From: Rhabdothermincola sediminis
GTDB lineage: Bacteria; Actinomycetota; Acidimicrobiia; Acidimicrobiales; Acidimicrobilacustridaceae
Length of the DNA: 64,000 nucleotides
NCBI RefSeq assembly: GCF_014805525.1
Contig: NZ_JACFSZ010000001.1
Coordinates: 62,001 to 126,000 of the forward strand
Reading direction: 5' to 3'
Shown here: piece by piece, positions 24,475-32,455 of the stretch
How positions within the stretch are numbered: the stretch's first letter is position 1
Layout of the letters: each line of letters begins with the position of its first letter
Position numbers and translations under genes: made by a program
Notes under the pieces: model-generated
Databases searched by the model: none
What the model saw: only the letters and a program-made list of their open reading frames with translations
What the model was told of the DNA's origin: nothing

Positions 24475-26667
24475 ATGACCACCAGGACGCCACCCTCCAC
24501 CCGCTTCGCCGACACCGTCGCTCGCTACCTCGGCCGGCGCTTCGACCGCCGAGGGTTCTTCGCCCGCTCGGCAGTGGTGGGCAGCGCCTTGGCCGTCAAC
24601 CCCGTCACCTACGCGCTGCGGCCCACCACGGCGTACGCCGCCATCTGCAACTGCAACGGCTCCAACTGCGACTGCGGCGCGCTGTGCTGCGACGGCTACA
24701 CCGAGTTCTGCTGCACCCTCACCGGGCAGAACACCTGTCCGCCAGGCACCCTGCTCGGTGGTTGGTGGAAGGCCGACGGCACCGCCTTCTGCAACGGGCC
24801 CCGCTACTACATGGACTGCAACGCGCCGTGCAACGGGTGCGGCTGCGGGGCCAACGGCATCTGCTCGGGCTCCTGCTCGGGCACGGGCTGTGGCTGCGCG
24901 CAGGGCGACTGCAACAACCGCAAGTCCGGCTGCACCATGTTCCGCTACGGGCAGTGCAACCAGCACGTGCCCTGCCTGGGCCCGATCGTCTGCCGGGTGG
25001 TGACCTGCGTGCCGCCCTGGGCCATCGAGCCCTCCTGCACCACGACCCTGCGCATCGACCAGGCCACCGCCGGCCACGACCGGCCCTGCCTGCACCGCAC
25101 GGTTGGTTCGCTCGACTCGGCGGTCGAGGTCGCAGGTGGGGTCCGGGTGCAAGGGTGGGCGCTCGACTTCGACACCCAGGAGCCCGTCGACGTCCACGTC
25201 TACGTCGACGGGCGCTGGGCGGGCCAAGGCCTCGCCGACCGATCCCGCCCGGACGTGGGCGCGGCGTACCCCGGCTACGGGAACGGGCACGGCTACGACC
25301 TCACAGTGCCCGCCCCCAGCGGCGGGGTGCGCAACGTGTGCGTGTACGGGATCAACAAGGGCGCGGGCTCCGAGAACGCGCTGCTCGGTTGCCGCCAGGT
25401 GCGAATGGCCAACCCCTTCGGCTCGCTCGACGGGGTCGCGGTCGGAGAGGGCACCATCCGCCTGACCGGGTGGGCAATCGATCCCGACACCACCGGACCG
25501 GTCACGGTTCACGTCTACGTCAACGACAAGTACGTCACCCAGGCGATCGCCAACCGCTCCCGCCCCGACGTCGGTGCGGCCTACCCCGGGTACGGAAACC
25601 AGCACGGCTTCGACGTCACCTTCCCCTTCGGACCAGGACGGCACCGGGTGTGCGTGTACGCCATCAACGTGGGCGACGGCACCACCAACCCGCTCATCGC
25701 CTGCCGCACGGTGGAGATCGGCGTCCCGTTCGGGTCGCTCGACTCGGTCGCGCCCGGGCCCGGGCGGATCGCGGTGGGAGGCTGGGTGATCGATCCGGAC
25801 ACCGTGGCGCCCACCCAGGTGCGGGTGACCGTCGACGGCCAGCTCGCAGCCACGCTGGACGCCGACCTCGATCGACCTGACGTGGGCGCGGCGTACCCCG
25901 CCTACGGCTCCCAGCACGGCTTCGCCGGCACCGTGCCGGCCACACCAGGGACGCGCCAGGTGTGCATCAGCGCGGTCAACATCGGGCCGGGTCCCGACCC
26001 GCTCATCGCCTGCCGCACCGTGAACGTTCGGTCCGGCAACCCGTTCGGCTCCCTCGACGGCGTGGCCGCCGGCCCGGGGGTCGTGAAGGTCTCGGGCTGG
26101 GTGCTCGACCCCGACAGCGACTCGCCGGTGACGGTGCACGTCTACGTCGATGGGCGCTGGGGCGGGCAGAGCGTGGCGAACCAGCCCCGGCCGGACGTGG
26201 CCGCCGCCCACCCCGGCTACGGATCGGCGCGGGGATTCGAGCTGACCCTGCCCGTGGCCGCCGGGTGGCGGGAGGTGTGCGTGTACGGCATCAACATCGG
26301 TGCCGGTACCACGAACCCCCTCATCGGCTGTCGGAGCGTCTTCGTCGGCGGTGCGCCCTTCGGTTCCCTCGACGGCGTCGCGACTGGTGTCGGGTCGTTG
26401 CGGGTCACCGGGTGGACGATCGACCCCGACGTCGCCGGGCCGATCAGCGTGCACGTGTACGTGGACGGCCGCTGGGCGGGCCAGGGACTCGCCGATCGCC
26501 CTCGCCCCGATGTCGGCGCCGCATATCCCCTGTACGGGCCGAACCACGGCTTCGACCTCTCGGTGGCGGCGGCGGCAGGGAGCCGACAGGTGTGCGTGTA
26601 CGCGATCAACAGCGCGGGCCACGAGACCAACCCGCTGCTCGCCTGCCGCCGGGTGGTGGTGCCATGA
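24475..26667 (+). CDS. Tat-exported MauA-like cysteine-rich protein with five C-terminal repeats
   Basis: A 730-residue protein. Residues 1-52 are a twin-arginine signal (RRFDRRGFFARSA, then a hydrophobic stretch). Residues about 53-200 hold some 26 cysteines and the segment QNTCPPGTLLGGWW, resembling the light chain of methylamine dehydrogenase (MauA) around its first cofactor tryptophan. I see no clear counterpart of the second tryptophan, so a TTQ cofactor is doubtful. From about residue 210, five repeats of roughly 100 residues follow, each starting GSLD and carrying GW-x-(I/L)D, VHVYVDG, RPDVGAAYPGYG and VCVYAIN motifs. The large subunit gene and mauG are not adjacent. It is exported folded or cofactor-loaded and likely cell-surface or secreted. 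Confidence 0.8.
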   Translation: MTTRTPPSTRFADTVARYLGRRFDRRGFFARSAVVGSALAVNPVTYALRPTTAYAAICNCNGSNCDCGALCCDGYTEFCCTLTGQNTCPPGTLLGGWWKADGTAFCNGPRYYMDCNAPCNGCGCGANGICSGSCSGTGCGCAQGDCNNRKSGCTMFRYGQCNQHVPCLGPIVCRVVTCVPPWAIEPSCTTTLRIDQATAGHDRPCLHRTVGSLDSAVEVAGGVRVQGWALDFDTQEPVDVHVYVDGRWAGQGLADRSRPDVGAAYPGYGNGHGYDLTVPAPSGGVRNVCVYGINKGAGSENALLGCRQVRMANPFGSLDGVAVGEGTIRLTGWAIDPDTTGPVTVHVYVNDKYVTQAIANRSRPDVGAAYPGYGNQHGFDVTFPFGPGRHRVCVYAINVGDGTTNPLIACRTVEIGVPFGSLDSVAPGPGRIAVGGWVIDPDTVAPTQVRVTVDGQLAATLDADLDRPDVGAAYPAYGSQHGFAGTVPATPGTRQVCISAVNIGPGPDPLIACRTVNVRSGNPFGSLDGVAAGPGVVKVSGWVLDPDSDSPVTVHVYVDGRWGGQSVANQPRPDVAAAHPGYGSARGFELTLPVAAGWREVCVYGINIGAGTTNPLIGCRSVFVGGAPFGSLDGVATGVGSLRVTGWTIDPDVAGPISVHVYVDGRWAGQGLADRPRPDVGAAYPLYGPNHGFDLSVAAAAGSRQVCVYAINSAGHETNPLLACRRVVVP
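25102..26661 (+). repeat. five tandem protein-coding repeats (about 310 bp each)
   Basis: The DNA encodes five successive copies of a domain of about 100 residues, beginning at GSLD near 25103, 25420, 25732, 26046 and 26362. Protein motifs are strongly conserved while the DNA copies differ, so this is an old domain duplication rather than a recent DNA repeat. Each copy ends in a conserved (L/I)xCR pattern with paired cysteines. Similar repeats occur in secreted proteins of other actinobacteria. Confidence 0.8.
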
Positions 26668-26695
26668 GCCGCGGCGCCGGGAGGTCGAGCTGATC

Positions 26696-27520
26696 GTGGT
26701 GGCGCTGGTGATCGCCCTGGCGGTCGTGGTGGCGCTGCTCGGGGTGCTGGTGGTCGGCCTGCTCCGCAGCCACGCCGAGATCCTCCGGCGGCTCCACGAG
26801 CTCGGTGCCGGTGTGTACGACGACGACGAAGCCCCCGGTGAGGAGGGTGGGGTGCGGTCCCCGGTGGTGCTGGGTGACCGGGACCGGATCCGCACCCGCG
26901 ATGGGGTGGCCGAGCCCCGGCCCGACTCGACCCCGGCCCACGACCTGGCCGGCACGACCCCCGACGGTCGGGCGAAGGCGGTGGGAGTGGTCGGCGCGGC
27001 GCACACGACGTTGCTGGCCTTCCTCTCCACCGGGTGCGGCACCTGCGCCGACTTCTGGCGAGCCTTCGCCGGGGGGGAAGCCGACGAGCTGCCCGGCCGC
27101 GACACCCGGCTGGTGATCGTCACCAAGGGCCCGGAGGAGGAGAGCCCCGCCGCGGTCGCGAACCTCGCACCCGCCGGCCACGTCACCTTGATGTCGAGCC
27201 AGGCGTTCGCCGACTACGGCGTGCCCATCAGCCCGTACTTCATCCTGGTCGACGGGCCGGAGGGGCGGATCGTCGGCGAAGGCGCGGCGGCCACCTGGGC
27301 TCAGGTGGCCAACCTCCTGCGGCAGGCAGCCGGCGATGCGGGCCTGGGGTCGGGCCCGCCGGGTACGGCACGCCGGCGCGGTCGGCTCGACGGCCCGGCC
27401 CGAGAAGCCCGTGCCGATGAGGAGCTGCTGCGAGCCGGCATCACCCCGGGGCACGCCAGCCTCTACCCGGACCGGATCGTGACCGAGCTGGCCTCGCCGG
27501 AGGACGAACACCCCGGATGA
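26696..27520 (+). CDS. MauD-like membrane-anchored thioredoxin-fold protein
   Basis: A 274-residue protein with an N-terminal membrane helix (VVALVIALAVVVALLGVLVV) followed by an extracytoplasmic thioredoxin-like domain. The redox motif is CGTC in LAFLSTGCGTCADFW, near residue 115, and the cis-proline loop is YGVPISPYFILVD. MauD proteins are required for correct disulfide formation in MauA. The gene lies directly after the MauA-like gene, supporting a dedicated pair. The start is uncertain: GTG at 26696 lies 11 bases after GGGAGG, and no ATG is in frame. The C-terminal 60 residues are an arginine-rich tail. Confidence 0.8.
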   Translation: MVALVIALAVVVALLGVLVVGLLRSHAEILRRLHELGAGVYDDDEAPGEEGGVRSPVVLGDRDRIRTRDGVAEPRPDSTPAHDLAGTTPDGRAKAVGVVGAAHTTLLAFLSTGCGTCADFWRAFAGGEADELPGRDTRLVIVTKGPEEESPAAVANLAPAGHVTLMSSQAFADYGVPISPYFILVDGPEGRIVGEGAAATWAQVANLLRQAAGDAGLGSGPPGTARRRGRLDGPAREARADEELLRAGITPGHASLYPDRIVTELASPEDEHPG

Positions 27521-27557
27521 GTGGGCGGAGCGGAGCTGAGTAGGTGGAGCGGAGCAG

Positions 27558-28067
27558 ATGAGACTCGAAGGATTCGGCCTGGCTGCCACCACGCTGCGGG
27601 GCTGGGACGGCGAGATCTACCGGCGCGACGCCGAGGCAGCCCTCACCCTCGCCGGGGGCGGGAGCGACCGGTCCCCGCTGAGCGGCGGGGCGCAGGGTCC
27701 CGGCGAGACACCCACCCCGATCCTGCACTTGGCGAACTTCCCCTTGCCCGCGGTGCGCGGCGACTACGGCGGGGGGGCGGTCGAGCTCATGGGTCGGGGC
27801 GGGGTCTTCATCTCGTTGCTCGAGCACGACCCCGCCGAAGCGTCCACCGCACTGTTCCGACACTCGGGGATCCCCTGGCCGCTGCGGGAGTCCGACTTCG
27901 ACCCTCGCCAGATGCAGCGCACCATCAGCGGGCAGGCGGGCTGCCAGCGGTTCTTCACCCACGCCGGGCGGGCGTTCTGCCTGTACGTGGCGATCGGCAG
28001 CTACGTGCTGCGATCGGTGCTGGTGCCGGAGGTCAACGCCGCGCTGGCCACCGTCGAGTTCGGCTGA
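27558..28067 (+). CDS. conserved hypothetical protein of the Mau-like cluster (169 aa)
   Basis: No known family recognised. A soluble alpha/beta protein without signal or membrane segment, with two cysteines (SGQAGCQRFFTHAGRAFCLYVAIG). It starts at ATG 27558 with GGAG about six bases upstream and lies 37 bases after the mauD-like gene, so it is probably the last gene of the four-gene cluster. The segment LEHDPAEASTALFRHSGIPWPL looks like part of a folded domain. A role in processing or regulating the MauA-like protein is guesswork from position only. Confidence 0.65.
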   Translation: MRLEGFGLAATTLRGWDGEIYRRDAEAALTLAGGGSDRSPLSGGAQGPGETPTPILHLANFPLPAVRGDYGGGAVELMGRGGVFISLLEHDPAEASTALFRHSGIPWPLRESDFDPRQMQRTISGQAGCQRFFTHAGRAFCLYVAIGSYVLRSVLVPEVNAALATVEFG

Positions 28068-28094
28068 GCCATTCCGCCACTGGTGAACCGGGGC

Positions 28095-29210
28095 TCAGCC
28101 CACGCGGCGCACCGCGGCCGAGATGGGCGAAGGTGAGCCGTCCGCCAGCTGCCAGCGGAAGTAGACGAAGCCCGTGAGGTGGCCGGCGGTGTCCACCCAG
28201 TTCGGCTCGCCGGGATCGTCGGGCCCCACGAAGATCCTCCACGACCCGTCGGGCTCGAGGGTGATCTGGCGTGCGTTGAGCGAGACCCGGTGGTAGCGGG
28301 CGTCGTAGGACTGCATGTACTGGTTCCACACCTGCACCCCCCACCACACCGATTCCGGCGACCGGCCCCGCAGCTCGAGCACCTGCCCCGGTTCCAGCCG
28401 GTAGAAGCCGTAGGCGTGGAGGTTGTCCGGCGTGGACCACGGTCCCGCGGCCTGGTGCGGCTCGCAGATGGTGTTGAAGGCGTCCGGTGAGTCGGGTGCG
28501 GGGAGGGGTGCCAGGCCGGTCCAGCCCCGGACGTGGTTGGCCACCGCTCGTAGCCGGTCAGCGACGGCGGCGAACGACAGCGGTGGCGGGGGAGCCACCG
28601 GTGCGGGTTCGCCACGGCCGTCGACGACCTCGATGGTGAACGACGCCGGTCGCTCGGTGGCGGGGTCGAAGAAGTACTGGCGGGCGATGACCGAGATCGT
28701 GTCGGGAGCGAGCTCGATCGCCGGCTCCAGCTCGGGACGGGCGCTCAGGATCAGCTCGAAGCTGTCGCCGGGGCCGGGTGCGAAGGCGGTGTGGTTAACG
28801 TTTTCGACCACCCGCTCGGCCGGGCTGCCGTCGGCTCGGCCGCCGTACACGCAGAAACCCAGGTAGCACTCGTCGCCTCGCCGGCCGGTGATGCGGTAGC
28901 TGCGGGTCGGGTTCAGCAGCGCCAGGTGGTAGAGCGAGTCGGTGTTGTCCCCACCGAACTTGCGGACAGGGGTGATCATGCGGATGAACGCCGGCCGGTC
29001 GGCGTCGCCGTGGAGGAAGAACTCCAGCCCGGTGGCCAGCAGGTCGAGCAGGTGGACGTAGCCCTCGGCGCGAGTGACCTCGTCGTCCCACCCCCGCCCC
29101 GGCCGGTCGAAGCTGGCCTCGAGGTCGGCGAGCAGGCCGAGCAGCTCGCGGTACGCCCCCGACGCGTCGTCGGGCGGTATGGGTGGCGGTTGGGCGGCGT
29201 CTCCGCTCAT
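28095..29210 (-). CDS. DUF1214 domain-containing protein
   Basis: A 371-residue soluble protein. The C-terminal 120 residues (YGFYRLEPGQVLELRGRSPES, WWGVQVWNQYMQSYD, and the ending GFVYFRWQLADG) form the DUF1214 domain. The N-terminal half has a helical domain and PAFIRMITPVRKFGGDNTDSLYH, as in actinobacterial two-domain members with a partial DUF1254-like region. The biochemical role of the family is not established. It is convergent with the Mau-like cluster and ends 28 bases from it. Confidence 0.8.
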   Translation of the reverse strand: MSGDAAQPPPIPPDDASGAYRELLGLLADLEASFDRPGRGWDDEVTRAEGYVHLLDLLATGLEFFLHGDADRPAFIRMITPVRKFGGDNTDSLYHLALLNPTRSYRITGRRGDECYLGFCVYGGRADGSPAERVVENVNHTAFAPGPGDSFELILSARPELEPAIELAPDTISVIARQYFFDPATERPASFTIEVVDGRGEPAPVAPPPPLSFAAVADRLRAVANHVRGWTGLAPLPAPDSPDAFNTICEPHQAAGPWSTPDNLHAYGFYRLEPGQVLELRGRSPESVWWGVQVWNQYMQSYDARYHRVSLNARQITLEPDGSWRIFVGPDDPGEPNWVDTAGHLTGFVYFRWQLADGSPSPISAAVRRVG

Positions 29211-29252
29211 CGGCCGACGACGCTACCCGCCAGCGCCCCGTCGGGGCCTCGA

Positions 29253-30272
29253 TCAGGGCTCGGGGCCGACCTTGACCACCACCTTGCCGATGTTCTCGCC
29301 CGTGAACAGCATGTTGAGCGCGTTCGGTGCCTGCTCGAGACCGTCCACGATGTGCTCCCGCCAGCGCAGCAGGCCGGCCTCGGCCCATGCCCGCAGCTGG
29401 TTGAAGCACTCGGGGAAGCGGTCCCAGTGGTCGAGGGTGATGAAGCCTTCCATCCGTCCTCGGCGCGAGATCAGGTTCAGGTAGTTCGACGGCCCGGGCG
29501 GCTTACCCCGTTCGTTGTAGATGGCGATGGCCCCGCAGAGCACCACCCGGCCGTGCATGTTGAGCGCGCCGAGCACCGCGTCGAGGACCGCTCCGCCGAC
29601 GTTGTCGAAGTACACGTCGACCCGATCGGGGCAGGTTTCGCGCAGCCGGTCAGGAAGGTCTTGCGTGCGGTGGTTGATGCACGCGTCGAAGCCCAGCTCG
29701 TCGACGACCCAGGCGCACTTCTCGTCCGACCCAGCGATGCCCACGACCCGGCAGCCCTTGATCTTGGCGATCTGGCCCGCGAGCGACCCCGTGGCCCCGG
29801 CGGCGGCCGACACCACCACGGTCTCGCCCTCCTTGGGTTGCCCGATGTCGAGCAGCCCGAAGTACGCCGCCGCCCCGGTGGCCCCGAAGACGCTCATCAT
29901 GGGCAGCAGCGGGGTGCCCGGCTCGAGGCGAGTGGTGAACACGTCGTCGCGGCAGATGCCGTACTCCTGCCAGCCCGGCATCGAGTAGACGATGTCGCCC
30001 ACCTCGAAGGCATCGCAGCGGGACTCGACGATCTGCCCGATCCCGCTGCAGCGCACCACTTCCCCGAGCTCCACCGGGGGGAGGTAGCCCTCGGCACGGC
30101 TCATCCAGGTTCGCACCGTGGCGTCCATCGACAGGTACACCGTGCGCATCAGGGCTTCGCCTTCGTCGAGCGCCGGCGGCGGAGCCTCGATCAGCTCCAC
30201 GTCACCCTCGGAGAGGAGGCCCTCGGGTCGGTGTCGCAGCACCAGCTGGCGGTTGGTCTCGGGTCGTGCCAT
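29253..30272 (-). CDS. NADP-dependent medium-chain oxidoreductase, prostaglandin/2-alkenal reductase type
   Basis: A 339-residue zinc-independent medium-chain dehydrogenase/reductase. An N-terminal GroES-like fold contains TVYLSMDATVRTWMS; a Rossmann domain carries VVVSAAAGATGSLAGQIAKIKGCRVVGIAGS; and VDVYFDNVGGAVLDAVL together with the C-terminal GENIGKVVVKVG complete the pattern of CurA/leukotriene B4 12-hydroxydehydrogenase-like enzymes that reduce alpha,beta-unsaturated carbonyls with NADPH. The ATG at 30272 (MARPETNRQL) matches the family start and avoids overlap with the divergent L,D-transpeptidase gene. Confidence 0.9.
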   Translation of the reverse strand: MARPETNRQLVLRHRPEGLLSEGDVELIEAPPPALDEGEALMRTVYLSMDATVRTWMSRAEGYLPPVELGEVVRCSGIGQIVESRCDAFEVGDIVYSMPGWQEYGICRDDVFTTRLEPGTPLLPMMSVFGATGAAAYFGLLDIGQPKEGETVVVSAAAGATGSLAGQIAKIKGCRVVGIAGSDEKCAWVVDELGFDACINHRTQDLPDRLRETCPDRVDVYFDNVGGAVLDAVLGALNMHGRVVLCGAIAIYNERGKPPGPSNYLNLISRRGRMEGFITLDHWDRFPECFNQLRAWAEAGLLRWREHIVDGLEQAPNALNMLFTGENIGKVVVKVGPEP

Positions 30273-30309
30273 GCCTACTGGATAGCCCACCGCGTACCCT
30301 GGCGCGCTC

Positions 30310-31164
30310 ATGTGGCGTTTCCGGCCGCTGAGTGCCATCCCAGGACTGGGCCTCATGGCCATCGTCACGGCGCTGGCACTGGTGCTCGGGGCCTGCTCGG
30401 CCCGCGACCGGGACGAGGCTGTTCCTTCCGGCCCCGATCAGGCTGGGACTTCGCTGCCCGTCGAGACGACCACCACCGCGCCCCCGACCACGACCACCCT
30501 GCCCCCCACCACCACGCCACCCCCGCCCACCTACCGCCCGGGGTCGGCGGGGCCGGAGGTGCTCGCGCTCGAGCAGCGACTGGCGGAGCTGGGGTTCCGG
30601 CCTGGCCCGGTGGACGGCACCTACACGGCGGAGACGTCGTCCGCGGTGATGGCGTACCAGAAGCACGAGGGGCTCGGCCGGGACGGCATCGCCGGGCCCG
30701 AGACGATGGGCGCGGTCTTCGCCCCGCTCCGGGGCCCGGGCCCGCTGCCGTGGGGCCCGGCGCCCCGGCTGGAGATCGATCTCGACCGCCAGATCATGTT
30801 CGTGCTGCTCGACGACAGCGTCACGGCGCTCAACATCTCCAGCGGCAACAACCAGGCCTACCGCCACCCGGCGGGGTACACCGCGGTGGCCGCGACACCG
30901 GTGGGGGAGTTCGCCGTCGAGCGCAAGATCGACGCCGCGGAGCACGCCCCGCTCGGCATCCTGTACCGCCCCATGTACTTCAAGGGAGGGTTCGCGGTGC
31001 ACGGCTCGACCAGCGTGCCCGGTTACCCGGCCAGCCACGGCTGCGTGCGCACCAGCTACGCGGATCAGGACTGGTTGTTCCCCCTGATCCCCCGCGGCAC
31101 CCCGGTGGTGGTGCGCAGTGGCGGCCCGGTCATCGATCCCGGCACTGACGCACCGCTGGCGTGA
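30310..31164 (+). CDS. L,D-transpeptidase lipoprotein with peptidoglycan-binding domain
   Basis: A 284-residue exported enzyme that makes 3-3 cross-links in peptidoglycan or attaches proteins to it. The signal peptide ends in lipobox LVLGACS. A Thr/Pro linker leads to a PG_binding_1 domain (GPEVLALEQRLAELGFRPGPVDGTY, about residues 78-135) and a YkuD catalytic domain (about 155-280) with HGSTSVPGYPASHGCVR, holding the catalytic His, Ser/Gly pair, Cys and Arg. The length is normal. It is divergently placed to the oxidoreductase gene. Confidence 0.92.
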   Translation: MWRFRPLSAIPGLGLMAIVTALALVLGACSARDRDEAVPSGPDQAGTSLPVETTTTAPPTTTTLPPTTTPPPPTYRPGSAGPEVLALEQRLAELGFRPGPVDGTYTAETSSAVMAYQKHEGLGRDGIAGPETMGAVFAPLRGPGPLPWGPAPRLEIDLDRQIMFVLLDDSVTALNISSGNNQAYRHPAGYTAVAATPVGEFAVERKIDAAEHAPLGILYRPMYFKGGFAVHGSTSVPGYPASHGCVRTSYADQDWLFPLIPRGTPVVVRSGGPVIDPGTDAPLA

Positions 31165-31195
31165 CGGACGGCGGCGGGACGGTCGCCCGCGAGGG

Positions 31196-31909
31196 TCAGC
31201 GTGCGGGTCGTGTGCCCCAGCGTTCGGGGTTGCCCCACCTCGACGTCCCGAGCACCAGGAACAGCTCGCAGACCACGTCGATGAGCTGGTCGAGCGATCC
31301 GGGCTCGTCGCGCTCCATCCAGTCGATGATGATCTCGTTGATGGCGCCAACCATGCCGAGGGCCACGAGCTCGAAGTCGTGCCCGGGGTCGGTGCCCTCG
31401 GGGAAGTAGTCGAGGAAGAAGTTGGCCAGCGCTTCGGCGTACCGCAGATGAGCGGAGCGCCGGCGAGCTTCGAGCGCGGGGCTGACGCCCACGGCTTCGA
31501 GGCACACGATCCGCGCCGCGCGGGGATCGTCGAGGAGCGCGTGGACGAAGGCCCCCACCCGGGCGCGGGTGTCGCGGCGGAGGTAGTCGGGCCCCGGCTC
31601 CACCTCGGCTGCCAGGACCTCCTCCCAGGCCCGAGCCAGGAGGTCCTCGTAGAGGGAGGCGAGGAGGTCCTCGCGGTTCTGGAACTCCTCGTAGAAGTAG
31701 CGGGTGCTGACGAACGAGGTCCGGCAGAGCTCCTCGATCGAGGTGGCGGCGTAGCCCTTGGTGCCGAACAGCTCGAGGGCGCTGTCGAGCAGGGCCTGGC
31801 GCCGCTGGGCCCGCCGCTCGCTCAGGGTGAGACCGCGGTGGAGCCGCTCCCGTGGTGGCCGCGGGGCGTGGGCTCGGCCCCGAGCCTGCCCGCCTCGTTG
31901 ATCGGTCAC
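31196..31909 (-). CDS. TetR family transcriptional regulator
   Basis: A 237-residue regulator. After a basic 25-residue leader comes a TetR helix-turn-helix (LFGTKGYAATSIEELCRTSFV, split at STRYFYEEFQNREDLL), followed by a helical ligand domain. No operator was identified in front of it with confidence; the palindrome at 31980-32031 lies 70 bp upstream but has a dispersed copy elsewhere, so it is probably not its operator. The likely target gene is unknown. The start may be later (for example a start nearer LTLSERRAQRR), because the leader is poorly conserved in such proteins. Confidence 0.85.
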   Translation of the reverse strand: MTDQRGGQARGRAHAPRPPRERLHRGLTLSERRAQRRQALLDSALELFGTKGYAATSIEELCRTSFVSTRYFYEEFQNREDLLASLYEDLLARAWEEVLAAEVEPGPDYLRRDTRARVGAFVHALLDDPRAARIVCLEAVGVSPALEARRRSAHLRYAEALANFFLDYFPEGTDPGHDFELVALGMVGAINEIIIDWMERDEPGSLDQLIDVVCELFLVLGTSRWGNPERWGTRPAR

Positions 31910-31979
31910 GGACTCAGGCTACGTCCCGCACCAACCCGGGTCCCGCACGACTCGCTCCCACACCGACTCGGCTCCCATA

Positions 31980-32031
31980 CGAACTGGCATGTCAAACGCG
32001 TGCCCTGGCACGCGTTTGACATGCCAGTTCG
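31980..32031. repeat. 52-bp near-perfect palindromic element (copy of the one at 13305-13506)
   Basis: Perfect 25-bp inverted arms (31980-32004 and 32007-32031) are separated by CT. The sequence contains TGTCAAACGCGTG and its complement. The outer and inner motifs match those at 13305-13506, including GAACTGGCATGTC, ACGCGTGC and GCACGCGTTTGACATGCC. A single-stranded copy would form an extremely stable hairpin. It lies between a tetR gene and a small plus-strand gene, transcribed away from each other. Confidence 0.9.
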
Positions 32032-32188
32032 GCAGTTGGAGAGATGAACGTTCGGGAGTCGAAGAGGTGAAAAGGGGCCTTTCCAAATCGTCCAGCTTGT
32101 GGCATCGTGGCCAGGACGGGTTGGTCGGGCCCGCCGTGAGCGGCCATGTGGGAGGGGCCGCACGCCTCGGAGCGCCCTCGGAGGGATC

Positions 32189-32380
32189 ATGACGGAGAAC
32201 CGATCGATCCTCGAGCCCCTCGATCCCGAGGTGGCTGGCACGCCTCTGGCGGGCGTCCTCGCCGACGTGCGGGCCGCGTACCTGGCCCCCCTCGACGAGG
32301 GCGTGGCGGCCCGCCAGCTGGCGGTGCTCCTCGCCCTCGCCGGCGTCGAGCCGGCGTGCTCGCCCGCGGGCAGCCGTTGA
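32189..32380 (+). CDS. small hypothetical protein (63 aa)
   Basis: A 63-residue acidic, helical protein starting at ATG 32189 behind the strong site GGAGGG. The sequence (PLAGVLADVRAAYLAPLDEGVAARQLAVL) resembles the short helical segments at the start of some actinobacterial anti-sigma or sigma-associated proteins, but it is too short for assignment. It is followed after 75 bases by ssuD on the same strand. It could be a truncated remnant of a larger gene, since it stops soon after a cysteine-containing turn. Confidence 0.5.
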   Translation: MTENRSILEPLDPEVAGTPLAGVLADVRAAYLAPLDEGVAARQLAVLLALAGVEPACSPAGSR

Positions 32381-32455
32381 CCCGGCCCCGGCGTCGGGTC
32401 GGGCCGGGCCGGTCGAGCGCAAACCGAGGGTGCGCGCGGCTGCCAAGATGGCGCC

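Noticed and set aside
24475-25090. Possible active methylamine dehydrogenase light chain.
   Set aside because: No heavy chain or MauG gene lies nearby and a second cofactor tryptophan is not evident, so catalytic function is not claimed.
24304-27186. Long minus-strand open frame (960 codons) opposite the MauA-like gene.
   Set aside because: It is the mirror of a high-GC gene with strong third-position bias; it lacks any recognisable domain, and the plus strand has clear motifs, signal peptide and repeats.
31980-32031. The palindrome as operator of the adjacent TetR gene.
   Set aside because: The same element occurs in a broken sulfatase gene at 13305, so it behaves as a dispersed repeat; its arms are also far longer than a typical TetR site.
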